In this document: in pieces, positions 1 through 8,353 of the stretch
Position numbering within the stretch: the first letter of the stretch is position 1
How the letters are laid out: each line of letters begins with the position of its first letter
Source: Variovorax davisae
GTDB taxonomy: Bacteria > Pseudomonadota > Gammaproteobacteria > Burkholderiales > Burkholderiaceae_C
Direction of reading: 5' to 3'
Length of the DNA stretch: 64,000 bases
NCBI RefSeq assembly: GCF_030316845.1
Contig: NZ_JASZYS010000023.1
Span: 24,031-88,030, forward strand
Made by a program: the position numbers and the translations under genes
The notes under the pieces: model-generated
Databases searched by the model: none
What the model was told of the DNA's origin: nothing
Seen by the model: the letters and a program-made list of their open reading frames with translations, nothing else

Positions 1-310
1 GGTTCGACTTCACGCTCTCGTTGCCCGCCGCGTCGACGTTCGTCGCCTCGATCTTGTGCGCCTTGTCGTCCAGCTTTTCTGGCCAGCCCTGCGTGTTCGG
101 CCCAGGCGTGAAGCTCCACGACCCGTCCGGCTGCACATCGGCTTCGCCGATCTTCACCCCGTTGTCGTACACATACACCTTCTCGCCCGCGGTCCCGCCC
201 GTGCCGCTGATCGTCGGACGGTTGTCGTTCGTCGAACCACCGTTGACCACCGGACCTTCGATCGGCGCAATGTTGTCCTCAACTCCGCCTATCACCGGCG
301 CTCCAGGCAC
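1..310 (-). repeat. Adhesin super-repeat copy (partner of 2374-2683)
   Basis: The first 310 bases are nearly identical to 2374-2683, an offset of 2,373 bp or exactly 791 codons. The partial domain at the window edge (23rd) is therefore a near copy of the 16th domain. A seven-domain period may continue past the edge. Confidence 0.75.
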
Positions 311-3300
311 GGTCGTATCCACCGTCAGCGTGAACGGATTGGAGATCTCACCCTGGTTGCCGCCCGCGTCTTCCACCCGCGTCGTGTACTCGTAGGTCTT
401 GCCGTCTTCCAGACCGCCGTCCTGGTACGTCCAGGTCGCGCCCGTCACCGTCGCGTTGCCCAGCGCCTTGCCGTCGCGGTACACCACCACCACTTCGCCC
501 GCACCCAGCACGCCCACCACCCTGCCCGCGAGCAGCGGCGTCTGGTCGTTGGTCGTGCTGCCCGACAGGAAGTCTCCCGTCTGCGGCGCGAAGTCGTCGC
601 GGTAGCTCTCGATCGGCGCCGTCGCCGGCGGCGGCGTCTTGTCGAAGTTCAGTACGAACGGATTGCTCTCGCCGACGTTGTTGCCCGCCACGTTCACCAC
701 ACGCGCCTCGTACTTGCACGCGCGCTCGTCCTTCAGGCCGCTGTCCTGGTATTCCCAGGTCGTGCCCGTCACCGTGGCCGTGCCGATCTTCACGTCGTCG
801 CGGTAGATCTCCACCACGTCGCCCGCGCCCAGCGCCACCGTCACCGCCCCCTTCAGCAGCGGCGTGTCGTCGTTGGTCGTGCCGCCGCTCAGCACCGCTT
901 CCACACCCGGCACCACGTCGTCGATCACTTGCAGGATGCTCACGCCCACCGGGAGGATGTCGATGTCCAGCCTAAAGCCCAGGCTGTTGGACGGATCGCT
1001 CGCATTGCCCGCGGCATCCACCACGCGCGCCTCGTAGTCGTAGCTGCCCTTGTTGGACAGGCCCGCGTCCTGGTACGACCAGCTCAGGCCGTCCGCGCCG
1101 ATCGTCGCCGGCTTGCCAACGTACACGCCGTTGCGGAAGACGTGAACTTCCTCGGTGCCGCTCAGCGGCTTGGAGATCGTGCCTTCCAGCCGCGGCGTGT
1201 CGTCGTCGATCGTGTTGACGGCGCTGCCGCCGCTCTTGATCGGGTCCTGCTTGTCGCCCTGGTTGTCCACGATCTGCGTCAGCACCACCTCCTGCGACGG
1301 CGGCGTGAGGTCCACGTTGATCGTCCACGTGTTCGAGTCCGCTCCCGCGTTGCCCGCCGCATCCTTGACCACGGCCTTGTAGACGTAGCTCTGGCCGTCT
1401 TTCAGGTCGCTGTCGTCGAAGGTCCAGCCCTTGCCCGTGCCGTCGACCGTGGCCGTGCCGATCTCCTTGCCGTCGCGCAGGATCACCACCTTCTCGCCCG
1501 CTGCCAGCACCTTGTCCAGCGTGCCCACCAGTTGCGGCGTCTCGTCGTTGGTCCAACCGTCGTTCGCCACCGGACCCGTCACCGGCGCCTCGTCGTCGTT
1601 CACACCCGTGATCTTCGCTTCCGTGTCCGGTCCGTCCCACTTTATCGTGATCTTGTAGTCGTCCGAGTACGGGCCCTCGTTGCCCGCCGCGTCTTCCACC
1701 CGTGCCGTGTAGGTGTAGTCCGTGGCGTTCTTCACGCCACCCTTCTCGTCCACCAGCGTCCAGCTCGTGCCGCTCACGTTCGCATAGCCCACGAACACCG
1801 ACTTGGCACCACCCGCCTCCAGGCGGTACACCGCAACCTTCTCGTTGCCCGCCAGACCGCTTTGCAGCGAGCCGCGCAGCTCGGGTTGCGTGTCGTTCGT
1901 GGCGCCGCCGTTGTCGACCTTCTCGGCCACCGCCAGCAGGCTACCGTCCGCCGCCACGTCGTCGTACGCGCCATCGATCGTGGGCTTTTGCGTCGGCACA
2001 GAGGTGTCCACACGCACGATGTAGTTCTCGGAGATCCCGCCACGGTTGCCCGCCGCGTCTTCCACCCGGGCCGTGTAGATGTAGGTATCGCCGTCTTTCA
2101 GGCCGCCGTCGTCGAAGGTCCAGCCCTTGCCCGTGCCGTCGACCGTGGCCGTGCCAATTTCCTTGCCGTCGCGCAGGATCACCACCTTCTCGCCCGCGCC
2201 CAGCACGTCGCTCAGCGTGCCGCGCAACTGCGGCGTCTCGTCGTTCGTATACCCGCCGCTGCCGATCTTCTCGGCCACCGCCAGCACGCTGCCGTCCGCA
2301 GCCACGTCGTCGTACACGCCCTCGATCGTCGTCGCCTGCTCCGGCGCCTTCGTGTCCACCGTGAACTCGAACGGGTTCGACTTCGCGCTCTCGTTGCCCG
2401 CCGCGTCGGCGTTCGTCGCCTCGATCTTGTGCGCCTTGTCGTCCAGCTTCTCGGGCCAGCCCTGCGCGTTCGGACCCGGCGTGAAGCTCCACGACCCGCC
2501 CGGCTTCACTTCCGCCTCGCCGATCTTCACCCCGTTGTCGTAAATCACAACCTTCTCGCCCACGACACCGCCCGTGCCGCTGATCGTCGGACTGTTGTCG
2601 TTCGTCGAACCACCGTCGACCACCGGGCCTTCGAGCGGCGCTACGTCGTCTTCAACACCAACAATCACCGGCGCCCCAGGCGCCGAGTAGTCGGTGACGA
2701 CCTTGAACTCATCGGACTTGCCGCTGACGTTGCCCGCCTCATCGGTCGCCTTCGCCGTGAAGACATCCTCACCCTCGGGCAGCGGCGTGGTCGGCGTGAA
2801 GCTCCAGTCGCCGTTCTCGCCGGCCTGCACCGAGCCCAGCGGCTCGCCCTTGTCGTACACCGTCACGAGGCTGCCTGGCTCGGCCTTGCCCTTGAGGGTG
2901 GGTGTCGGGTCGTTGCTGGATCCGCCATTGGTCAGCACGCGGGTGCCATCCGGTCCGGGCTCGTTGACGTCGTCCGTCACCGAATCGATAGTCGGCGCCG
3001 CAGGCGCTTCGGTGTCGATGCTGAAGTTGAACGGACCCGCCTGGCTCACGTTGCCCGAGGCGTCGGTCTGCTTCACCGTGATGCTGTGGCCGTCCGGAAC
3101 CAGATCCGTGTCGGGCGTGAAGCGCCAGGTGCCATCCGGATTCACCTGGGTGGTACCGAGCCGCTCGGCACCGTCGAACACCTCGATGGTGCTGCCCGGC
3201 TTGCCCTTGCCCTGGATTTCGGGGCGCACGTCGTCAGTCACGCCATTGGGCTTGACGTTGCCCTGGATGTCGCCGAAGTTGTCCACCAGCGCGCCGATGG

Positions 3301-6300
3301 ACACCGGCAGCTTGGCGGTATCGAGCACCACATGGACCTCGGGGCTCGGCGCGCTCTCGTTGCCTGCCGGGTCGGTGACCACCGTGGTGAAGTTGTGCGG
3401 GCCGTCCTCGAGTCCCTTCGACGGCGTGAATTCCCACTCGCCCTTGTCGTCGACCTTGGCGCTACCCAGTTCGGTCTCACCGTCATAGACGGTCACGACA
3501 CTGCCCGGCTCAGCCGTGCCCTTGAAGGTCGGCGTTGCGTCGTCGGTGGTGTCGCCATCCTTGAGGTCGACCTTGAGGTCACCCTCGTCGTCGATGACCC
3601 GCAGATCGTCCACCGAGGCCGGGGCCTTGGTGTCGACCGAGAAGTTCCACACGCCCGTCGGCAGGCTGGTCTGGCCGACCGGGTTGGTCGCCGTGGCCGT
3701 GATGTCGTGCGGGCCGTCGCCGAGCGGCTGGGTCGTGAACACCCAATCGCCGTTCGCGTCGGCCGTGACGCTGCCCAGTTCCGTCTTGCCGTCAAAGATA
3801 TGGATGACGTGCAGGGGCTTCGACGTACCGATGATGGTCGGCGTGTTGTCGTTGGTCACCTCGCCCTTCTGCAGGTCGTGCACCGGGCCTTCGTCGTCGC
3901 GCACGTTCACGATCACCGGCACGTCAGGCTGCGTGATGTCCACCACGATCTGGTAGCCGGCGCTCGGATCGGTCCGGTTGCCCGCTAGGTCGAACTCGAC
4001 CGCCGTGAAGACGTTGGAGCCGGAAGGCAGCGGATCTCCCACCTGCAGGGTCCACTTGCCGTTGGCGTCCACGGTCGCACTGCCCAGTACAGAGGTGCCG
4101 CGGCCGTTCGTTACCGAAACGACCACGACGTCGCCCGCCGTGCCCGTGCCCGAGATGAGCGGCTGGCTGTCGTCGGTGGTCGCGCCGGCGGCGACGTTGC
4201 CCGTCACACCGCCGATGTTGTCATCCACGCCGGTGATGGCCAGCTTGCTGGCGTCCGGCGGCGTGTAGTCGGTGATGACCTTGAACTCTTCGGACGGGCC
4301 GCTGACGTTGCCCGCCTCGTCGGTGGCCGTGGTCGTGAAGACATGCTCGCCTTCAGGAAGCCGCGTGGTCGGCGTGAAGATCCAGCTGCCATCCGGACTG
4401 GTCTGCACCGAACCCAGCACCTCGCCCTTGTCATACACGGTGACGATGCTGCCCGGCTCGGCCGTGCCCTTCAGCGTCGGCGAGGGGTCATCGGTGGTGT
4501 CGCCGCTCTTCAGCGGATCCTGCTTGGGACCGACGTCATCGAGCGCCGAGCCGATCACCGGCGCCGACGGCGCCTCGGTGTCGACGCGGAATTGGAATTC
4601 CTCGGTGGGTGCGCTCAGGTTGCCCGCCCCGTCCTTCGCGACGGCGGTGATGCCGTGCTGGCCGTTGCCCAGCGCCTTGTCGGGCGTGACGCTCCACTCG
4701 CCACGGCTGTTGACCGTGGCGGAACCGAGCACCTCCGTGCCGTCGTACACCGTGACGATGCTGCCGGGCTTGCCCTTGCCGACGATAACCGGGCGCGGGT
4801 CGTCGGTGACGCCGCCGCGGTCGATGGCCTCGCCGGCGTTGGGGCCCACGTTGTCCACAACGACGGTGATCGACACCACGACCTTGGAGGTGTCGACGGT
4901 GACTTTCAGTTCAGGGCTCGGCTCGCTCTTGTTGCCCGCGGGGTCGGTGACGACCGTCGTGAAGCTGTGCGGGCCGTCGTCGAGTTCCTCCTTCGGCGTG
5001 AATGCCCACTGGCCCTCGTCGTCGGCCTTGACACTGCCCAGTTCTGTCTTGCCGTCGTAGATGGTGACAACGCCGCCGGGTTCTGCCGTGCCCTTGAAGG
5101 TCGGCGTGCTGTCGTCGGTGGTGTCGCCGTTCTTGAGGTCGCCCGTCTGGTCGCCGGCGTCGTCGATCACCTTGAGGTCGTCCACTGCGGCCGGGGCCTG
5201 GGTGTCGACCGAAAAGCCCCAAGGGCCGGTCGGTGCGCTGACCTGGCCGGCGGCGTCGGTCGCGGTGGCCGTGATGCTGTGGGGGCCATCCTTCAGTTCG
5301 GCCGTGAATTCCCACTTGCCGTTGTCGTCGGCCTGCACGCTGCCCAGCAGCTCGCTGCCGTCGTAGATCTTGACCAGGCTCTTGGGCTCGGCGGTGCCGA
5401 TGATGGTCGGCGTGTCGTCGTTGGTGACCTCGCCCTTCTGGAGGAAGTGGCCCTCGCCCACGTCGTCCCGCACGTTCTCGATCACCGGCGCGTTCGGGCC
5501 GGCGATGTCGACGGTCACGGTGTAGGGATCGCTCGGCGGGGTCTTGTTGCCCGCCGGGTCCCTCTCGATGGCCGTGAAGGTGTTGTTGCCCGACGCCAGG
5601 GCTTGGCCGCTCACCTGCAGCGACCAGCTGCCATCGTCGTTGACCAACGCGCGGCCCAGTTCGCGCGTGCCGTTGACATCGGTGACCGACACGATGATCG
5701 TGTCGCCCGCGGTGCCCGTGCCCTTGACCAGCGGATGGCTGTCATCGGTGGTTCCGCCCGATGCCACGTTGCCGGTGACGGGTTCGATGTTGTCTTCGAC
5801 GCCGGTGATCTTCAGCTTGCTGTGGTCGGGCGGGGTCAGGTCGACGCTGAAGTCGAAGGGATCCGAAGGCTCGCTCGTATTGCCGGCCTTGTCGGTCTCC
5901 GTGATGGTGATCTTGTGCGCGCCCTCCCCCAGCGGCGACTTGTCGTCCGGCGTGAAGCTCCAGTTGCCGTTCGGGTCGACGAGGGCCGAACCGATCCCCT
6001 TCCCATTGTCGATGACGGTGATGACCGAACCGGGCTCGCCGGTGCCGATGAACTCGGGCTGGGTATCGTCGGTCACGCCACCGTTCTTGATCGGGCCGAT
6101 GATGTCGCCCACGTTGTCGATGACCGATTCGAGGCCCTTTCCGACATGGGGCAAGTCCGTGTCGATTTCGAATGAGAGCGGCGGTGTCGGCTTGCTCTCG
6201 TTGCCAGCCTTGTCGGTCTCGACCACAGTGATCGAATTCAACCCTTCGGGCAAGCGCTCCTTCGGCGTGAAGGTCCAGTTGCCTTGCGGATCGACGGTGG

Positions 6301-7939
6301 TCGAACCGATGACCGCAGTGCCATCCTTCGTCTTGTTGGTGATGGTGATGACATTGCCCGGCTCACCCTTGCCGAAGAACTCGGGATGGGCGTCGTCGGT
6401 CAGGCCGCCGTTGGCGATAGGGCCGGTGATCGCCCCCTCGCTGTCAGTGGCGCCTCCGAGGTTGGCGATTGGCGCCGAGACGTCCACCTTGAACACGAAA
6501 GGATCCGACGGAGCGCTCTCGTTGCCCGCCTTGTCGGTCTCCGTGACGACGACCGAGTGCGGTCCTTCGTCCAGCGGATCCTTGGGCGTGAAGCTCCACT
6601 TGCCGTCCTCGTCGACCTCGGCCGTTCCCAGCAGTTCGCCGCCGTCGATGACGGTGATGACCGAGCCCGGCTCGCCTTTGCCGGTGAACTCGGGCTGGCG
6701 GTCGTTGGTCTCTCCACCCGAAGGGATGATGCCGGTGACGGGATCGACGCTGTCGATCACCTCACCCAGAACTGGCTTGCCCGGTTTCTGGATGTCGACT
6801 TCGAAGACGAATGGGTCCGACGGCTCGCTCTTGTTGCCAGCCTTGTCGGTCTCCGTGACGACGACCGAGTGCGGACCTTCCTCCAGCGGATCCTTGGGCG
6901 TGAAGCTCCACTTGCCGTCCTCGTCGACCTCGGCCGTTCCCAGCAGCTCGCCGCCGTCGGTCACGGTGATGACCGAGCCCGGCTCGCCTTTGCCGGTGAA
7001 CTCGGGCTGACGGTCGTTGGTCTCTCCGCCTGGAGGGATGGTGCCGGTGACGGGATCGACGCTGTCGATCACCTCACCCAGGACCGGCTTGGCTGGAGGC
7101 TCGGTATCGACTGCAAAGACGAAGGGATCGGACGGATCGCTGGTGTTGCCGTTCTTGTCGGTCTCGGTGACGGTGACCGAATGCGACCCTTCCGTGAGCG
7201 GCTTGTCAGGCGTGACGCTCCAACTGCCATCCGGCTTGACGGTGGTCGTCCCGATGACGGACCCGTCCTTGTCGGTGATGGTGATGGTGTTGCCGGACTC
7301 GCCCCTGCCAGTGAATTCGGGACTTTCGTCGTCAGTCACACCACCATTGGCGATCGGACCCTGGATATCACCATGGTTGTCGTTCACCCTGTCGATCCCG
7401 CTGGTCGTCGGCTTCTGCGACGGCTCCGGCGGCTTGACGACGACGGGTTCGACGCCATCCGAACCGCCACCGCTCGCCGCGGCCACCAGGCCGGCGAGCG
7501 CCGCGCCACCCAGCAGCAGCGGCCAGAACGCGAAGCGGTCGTCCTCGCCCACCGGCCCCGGGGGCACCGGGTCGCCGGCCAGCGCGATCGGCGCCATCTG
7601 GCCGTCGGCCAGCGAGAAGATGTCGCCGCCATCGGTGCGGCCGTAGGCGTAGAGCTGGCCGTCCTCGGCCACGCCGTAGATGCCCGAAGGCTCGGCCAGG
7701 GCGTAGAAGCCCTCCAGCACGAGGGCCGGGCTGGCCTCGCCCTCGAGCGTGACATGGAGGTCGTTGCCGACGCGCGTCAAGGTGGCGTTTTCAGGTCCGA
7801 CGTCGCCATCGCCCTTCAACAGGTATTTGACATTCGGCAAGGCCTTGATCTTGAGCGGCGTCGCGCCGTCCAGGGCGATCGGGTCGCCCGCCTTCTTGCC
7901 GTTCTTGTTGATGACTACTGCCGTCTTTTTTTTAGCCAC
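1..7939 (-). CDS. Giant BapA-like adhesin with Ig-like repeats (3' end outside window)
   Basis: The minus-strand frame stays in register from a GTG at 7937-7939 to the window edge (checked near 7145, 4620 and 356), giving at least 2,646 residues; the C-terminus is missing. Residues 1 to about 135 resemble the prefix domain of BapA/LapF-type adhesins and end in a Gly/Ala-rich hydrophobic segment at about 136-162. From about residue 185 there are 22 complete and one partial bacterial Ig-like domains of about 95-115 residues, each with the pattern GGxTNDxxP, then GxW-(S/T)-F, then AGNxSxPS. Related proteins are exported by a type I system using a C-terminal RTX signal and mediate biofilm attachment; neither the signal nor the transporter is visible here. 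The GTG choice rests on fit to the prefix domain; no strong Shine-Dalgarno is seen. An 8-A run follows the start codon. A frameshift in an unchecked stretch cannot be excluded. Confidence 0.88.
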   Translation of the reverse strand, partial: MAKKKTAVVINKNGKKAGDPIALDGATPLKIKALPNVKYLLKGDGDVGPENATLTRVGNDLHVTLEGEASPALVLEGFYALAEPSGIYGVAEDGQLYAYGRTDGGDIFSLADGQMAPIALAGDPVPPGPVGEDDRFAFWPLLLGGAALAGLVAAASGGGSDGVEPVVVKPPEPSQKPTTSGIDRVNDNHGDIQGPIANGGVTDDESPEFTGRGESGNTITITDKDGSVIGTTTVKPDGSWSVTPDKPLTEGSHSVTVTETDKNGNTSDPSDPFVFAVDTEPPAKPVLGEVIDSVDPVTGTIPPGGETNDRQPEFTGKGEPGSVITVTDGGELLGTAEVDEDGKWSFTPKDPLEEGPHSVVVTETDKAGNKSEPSDPFVFEVDIQKPGKPVLGEVIDSVDPVTGIIPSGGETNDRQPEFTGKGEPGSVITVIDGGELLGTAEVDEDGKWSFTPKDPLDEGPHSVVVTETDKAGNESAPSDPFVFKVDVSAPIANLGGATDSEGAITGPIANGGLTDDAHPEFFGKGEPGNVITITNKTKDGTAVIGSTTVDPQGNWTFTPKERLPEGLNSITVVETDKAGNESKPTPPLSFEIDTDLPHVGKGLESVIDNVGDIIGPIKNGGVTDDTQPEFIGTGEPGSVITVIDNGKGIGSALVDPNGNWSFTPDDKSPLGEGAHKITITETDKAGNTSEPSDPFDFSVDLTPPDHSKLKITGVEDNIEPVTGNVASGGTTDDSHPLVKGTGTAGDTIIVSVTDVNGTRELGRALVNDDGSWSLQVSGQALASGNNTFTAIERDPAGNKTPPSDPYTVTVDIAGPNAPVIENVRDDVGEGHFLQKGEVTNDDTPTIIGTAEPKSLVKIYDGSELLGSVQADDNGKWEFTAELKDGPHSITATATDAAGQVSAPTGPWGFSVDTQAPAAVDDLKVIDDAGDQTGDLKNGDTTDDSTPTFKGTAEPGGVVTIYDGKTELGSVKADDEGQWAFTPKEELDDGPHSFTTVVTDPAGNKSEPSPELKVTVDTSKVVVSITVVVDNVGPNAGEAIDRGGVTDDPRPVIVGKGKPGSIVTVYDGTEVLGSATVNSRGEWSVTPDKALGNGQHGITAVAKDGAGNLSAPTEEFQFRVDTEAPSAPVIGSALDDVGPKQDPLKSGDTTDDPSPTLKGTAEPGSIVTVYDKGEVLGSVQTSPDGSWIFTPTTRLPEGEHVFTTTATDEAGNVSGPSEEFKVITDYTPPDASKLAITGVDDNIGGVTGNVAAGATTDDSQPLISGTGTAGDVVVVSVTNGRGTSVLGSATVDANGKWTLQVGDPLPSGSNVFTAVEFDLAGNRTDPSAGYQIVVDITQPDVPVIVNVRDDEGPVHDLQKGEVTNDNTPTIIGTSKPLHVIHIFDGKTELGSVTADANGDWVFTTQPLGDGPHDITATATNPVGQTSLPTGVWNFSVDTKAPASVDDLRVIDDEGDLKVDLKDGDTTDDATPTFKGTAEPGSVVTVYDGETELGSAKVDDKGEWEFTPSKGLEDGPHNFTTVVTDPAGNESAPSPEVHVVLDTAKLPVSIGALVDNFGDIQGNVKPNGVTDDVRPEIQGKGKPGSTIEVFDGAERLGTTQVNPDGTWRFTPDTDLVPDGHSITVKQTDASGNVSQAGPFNFSIDTEAPAAPTIDSVTDDVNEPGPDGTRVLTNGGSSNDPTPTLKGKAEPGSLVTVYDKGEPLGSVQAGENGDWSFTPTTPLPEGEDVFTAKATDEAGNVSGKSDEFKVVTDYSAPGAPVIVGVEDDVAPLEGPVVDGGSTNDNSPTISGTGGVVGEKVVIYDNGVKIGEAEVKPGGSWSFTPGPNAQGWPEKLDDKAHKIEATNADAAGNESAKSNPFEFTVDTKAPEQATTIEGVYDDVAADGSVLAVAEKIGSGGYTNDETPQLRGTLSDVLGAGEKVVILRDGKEIGTATVDGTGKGWTFDDGGLKDGDTYIYTARVEDAAGNRGGISENYIVRVDTSVPTQKPTIDGAYDDVAADGSLLAVAEKVDNGGATNDTQPELRGSLQSGLAGNEKVAVYRLEAGGAKSVFVGYANVSGTSWTLVDEKGGVKNATDYTYTARVEDAAGNEGPYSDDYKITIKWDGPDTEAKITGVNDDEAPVTGPVANDGWTNDETPQLVGTLDKVLAAGEKVVILRDGKEIGTATVDGTGKGWTFDDSDLKDGQSYVYKAVVKDAAGNAGADSNTWTINVDLTPPSQEVVLTQIVDNQGDKQDPIKSGGSAVNTIDDDTPRLEGTISKPLSGTEEVHVFRNGVYVGKPATIGADGLSWSYQDAGLSNKGSYDYEARVVDAAGNASDPSNSLGFRLDIDILPVGVSILQVIDDVVPGVEAVLSGGTTNDDTPLLKGAVTVALGAGDVVEIYRDDVKIGTATVTGTTWEYQDSGLKDERACKYEARVVNVAGNNVGESNPFVLNFDKTPPPATAPIESYRDDFAPQTGDFLSGSTTNDQTPLLAGRVVGVLGAGEVVVVYRDGKALGNATVTGATWTYQDGGLEDGKTYEYTTRVEDAGGNQGEISNPFTLTVDTTVPGAPVIGGVEDNIAPIEGPVVNGGSTNDNRPTISGTGGTAGEKVYVYDNGVKIGEADVQPDGSWSFTPGPNTQGWPEKLDDKAHKIEATNVDAAGNESVKSN
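2374..2683 (-). repeat. Adhesin super-repeat copy (partner of 1-310)
   Basis: Sixteenth Ig-like domain, near-identical at DNA level to 1-310. The intervening 2.4 kb carries six diverged domains, so this is a long-period duplication and not a simple tandem repeat. Confidence 0.75.
2688..5843 (-). repeat. Direct duplication of a five-domain block in the adhesin
   Basis: Domains 6-10 (about 4266-5843) and 11-15 (about 2688-4265) match one-to-one in order and in their private motifs: the domain with an extra ITGV and TAGD signature, the LQKGEVTND domain, the DDLxVIDD domain, a VD-type domain, and one ending in VTDY. The offset is 1,578 bp (526 codons). The two blocks differ at many codons, so the duplication is older than the pair at 6476-7099. 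Confidence 0.75.
6476..7099 (-). repeat. Recent tandem duplication of one Ig-like domain
   Basis: Domains 2 and 3 are repeated at a 312-bp offset (104 codons) with only scattered substitutions, for example the shared stretch beginning at 6543 and 6855. This is the youngest-looking duplication in the array. Confidence 0.8.
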
Positions 7940-8353
7940 TGAATGCCCCAGCCCTGTTAAAAGAATAAAAAACCGAACCAATAAAGTTGCGAGTCGAATT
8001 GCAGGCCAATCAGGCCCGCAATGGCAGTGCGCGACTCAATGAGACTCATCGCAAAGCGCTTCGCGTTTGCGATCAACCCTTTGCCACCCGAGCGTCCCGA
8101 CCTTCGGTGATGGGCCTCGATGGCGACGTGGTGATGCACTGCCCGGGGGCGCCGATTCGCGTCGACGGCCCACCTCTACCAGCTTGAATGGCGGACTCTA
8201 TTGAAGGGGGCGTGAATACAGAATGGGAAAGGGGCGCGAGGCGGAGATGAAAGTTCCGAAAAACGACCGAAAGCGCTGATTCCCTCGAATACCGTGCCGC
8301 AGATCACGAAAAAGGCGAGCGCGAACGCGCCGACCCGCAGCCCCAGACAGCGC
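7940..8353. other. Intergenic region upstream of the giant adhesin
   Basis: This 414-bp gap separates the adhesin start from the stop of the upstream kinase; both are minus-strand genes. No convincing gene is seen. An A/T-rich tract at about 7958-7986 lies just upstream of the adhesin start. A dyad has arms GAGTCG (7991-7996) and CGACTC (8032-8037) with inner TTGC/GCAA pairing. It could be a regulatory site or the 5' leader of the adhesin mRNA; no clear -35/-10 pair could be assigned. Confidence 0.4.

Noticed and set aside
56..7942. Long plus-strand open frames (up to 1,310 codons) opposite the adhesin
   Set aside because: They are antisense shadows of the GC-rich repeat array; the translations are Arg/His/Val-rich with no domain match, and the minus frame carries the Ig-like pattern.
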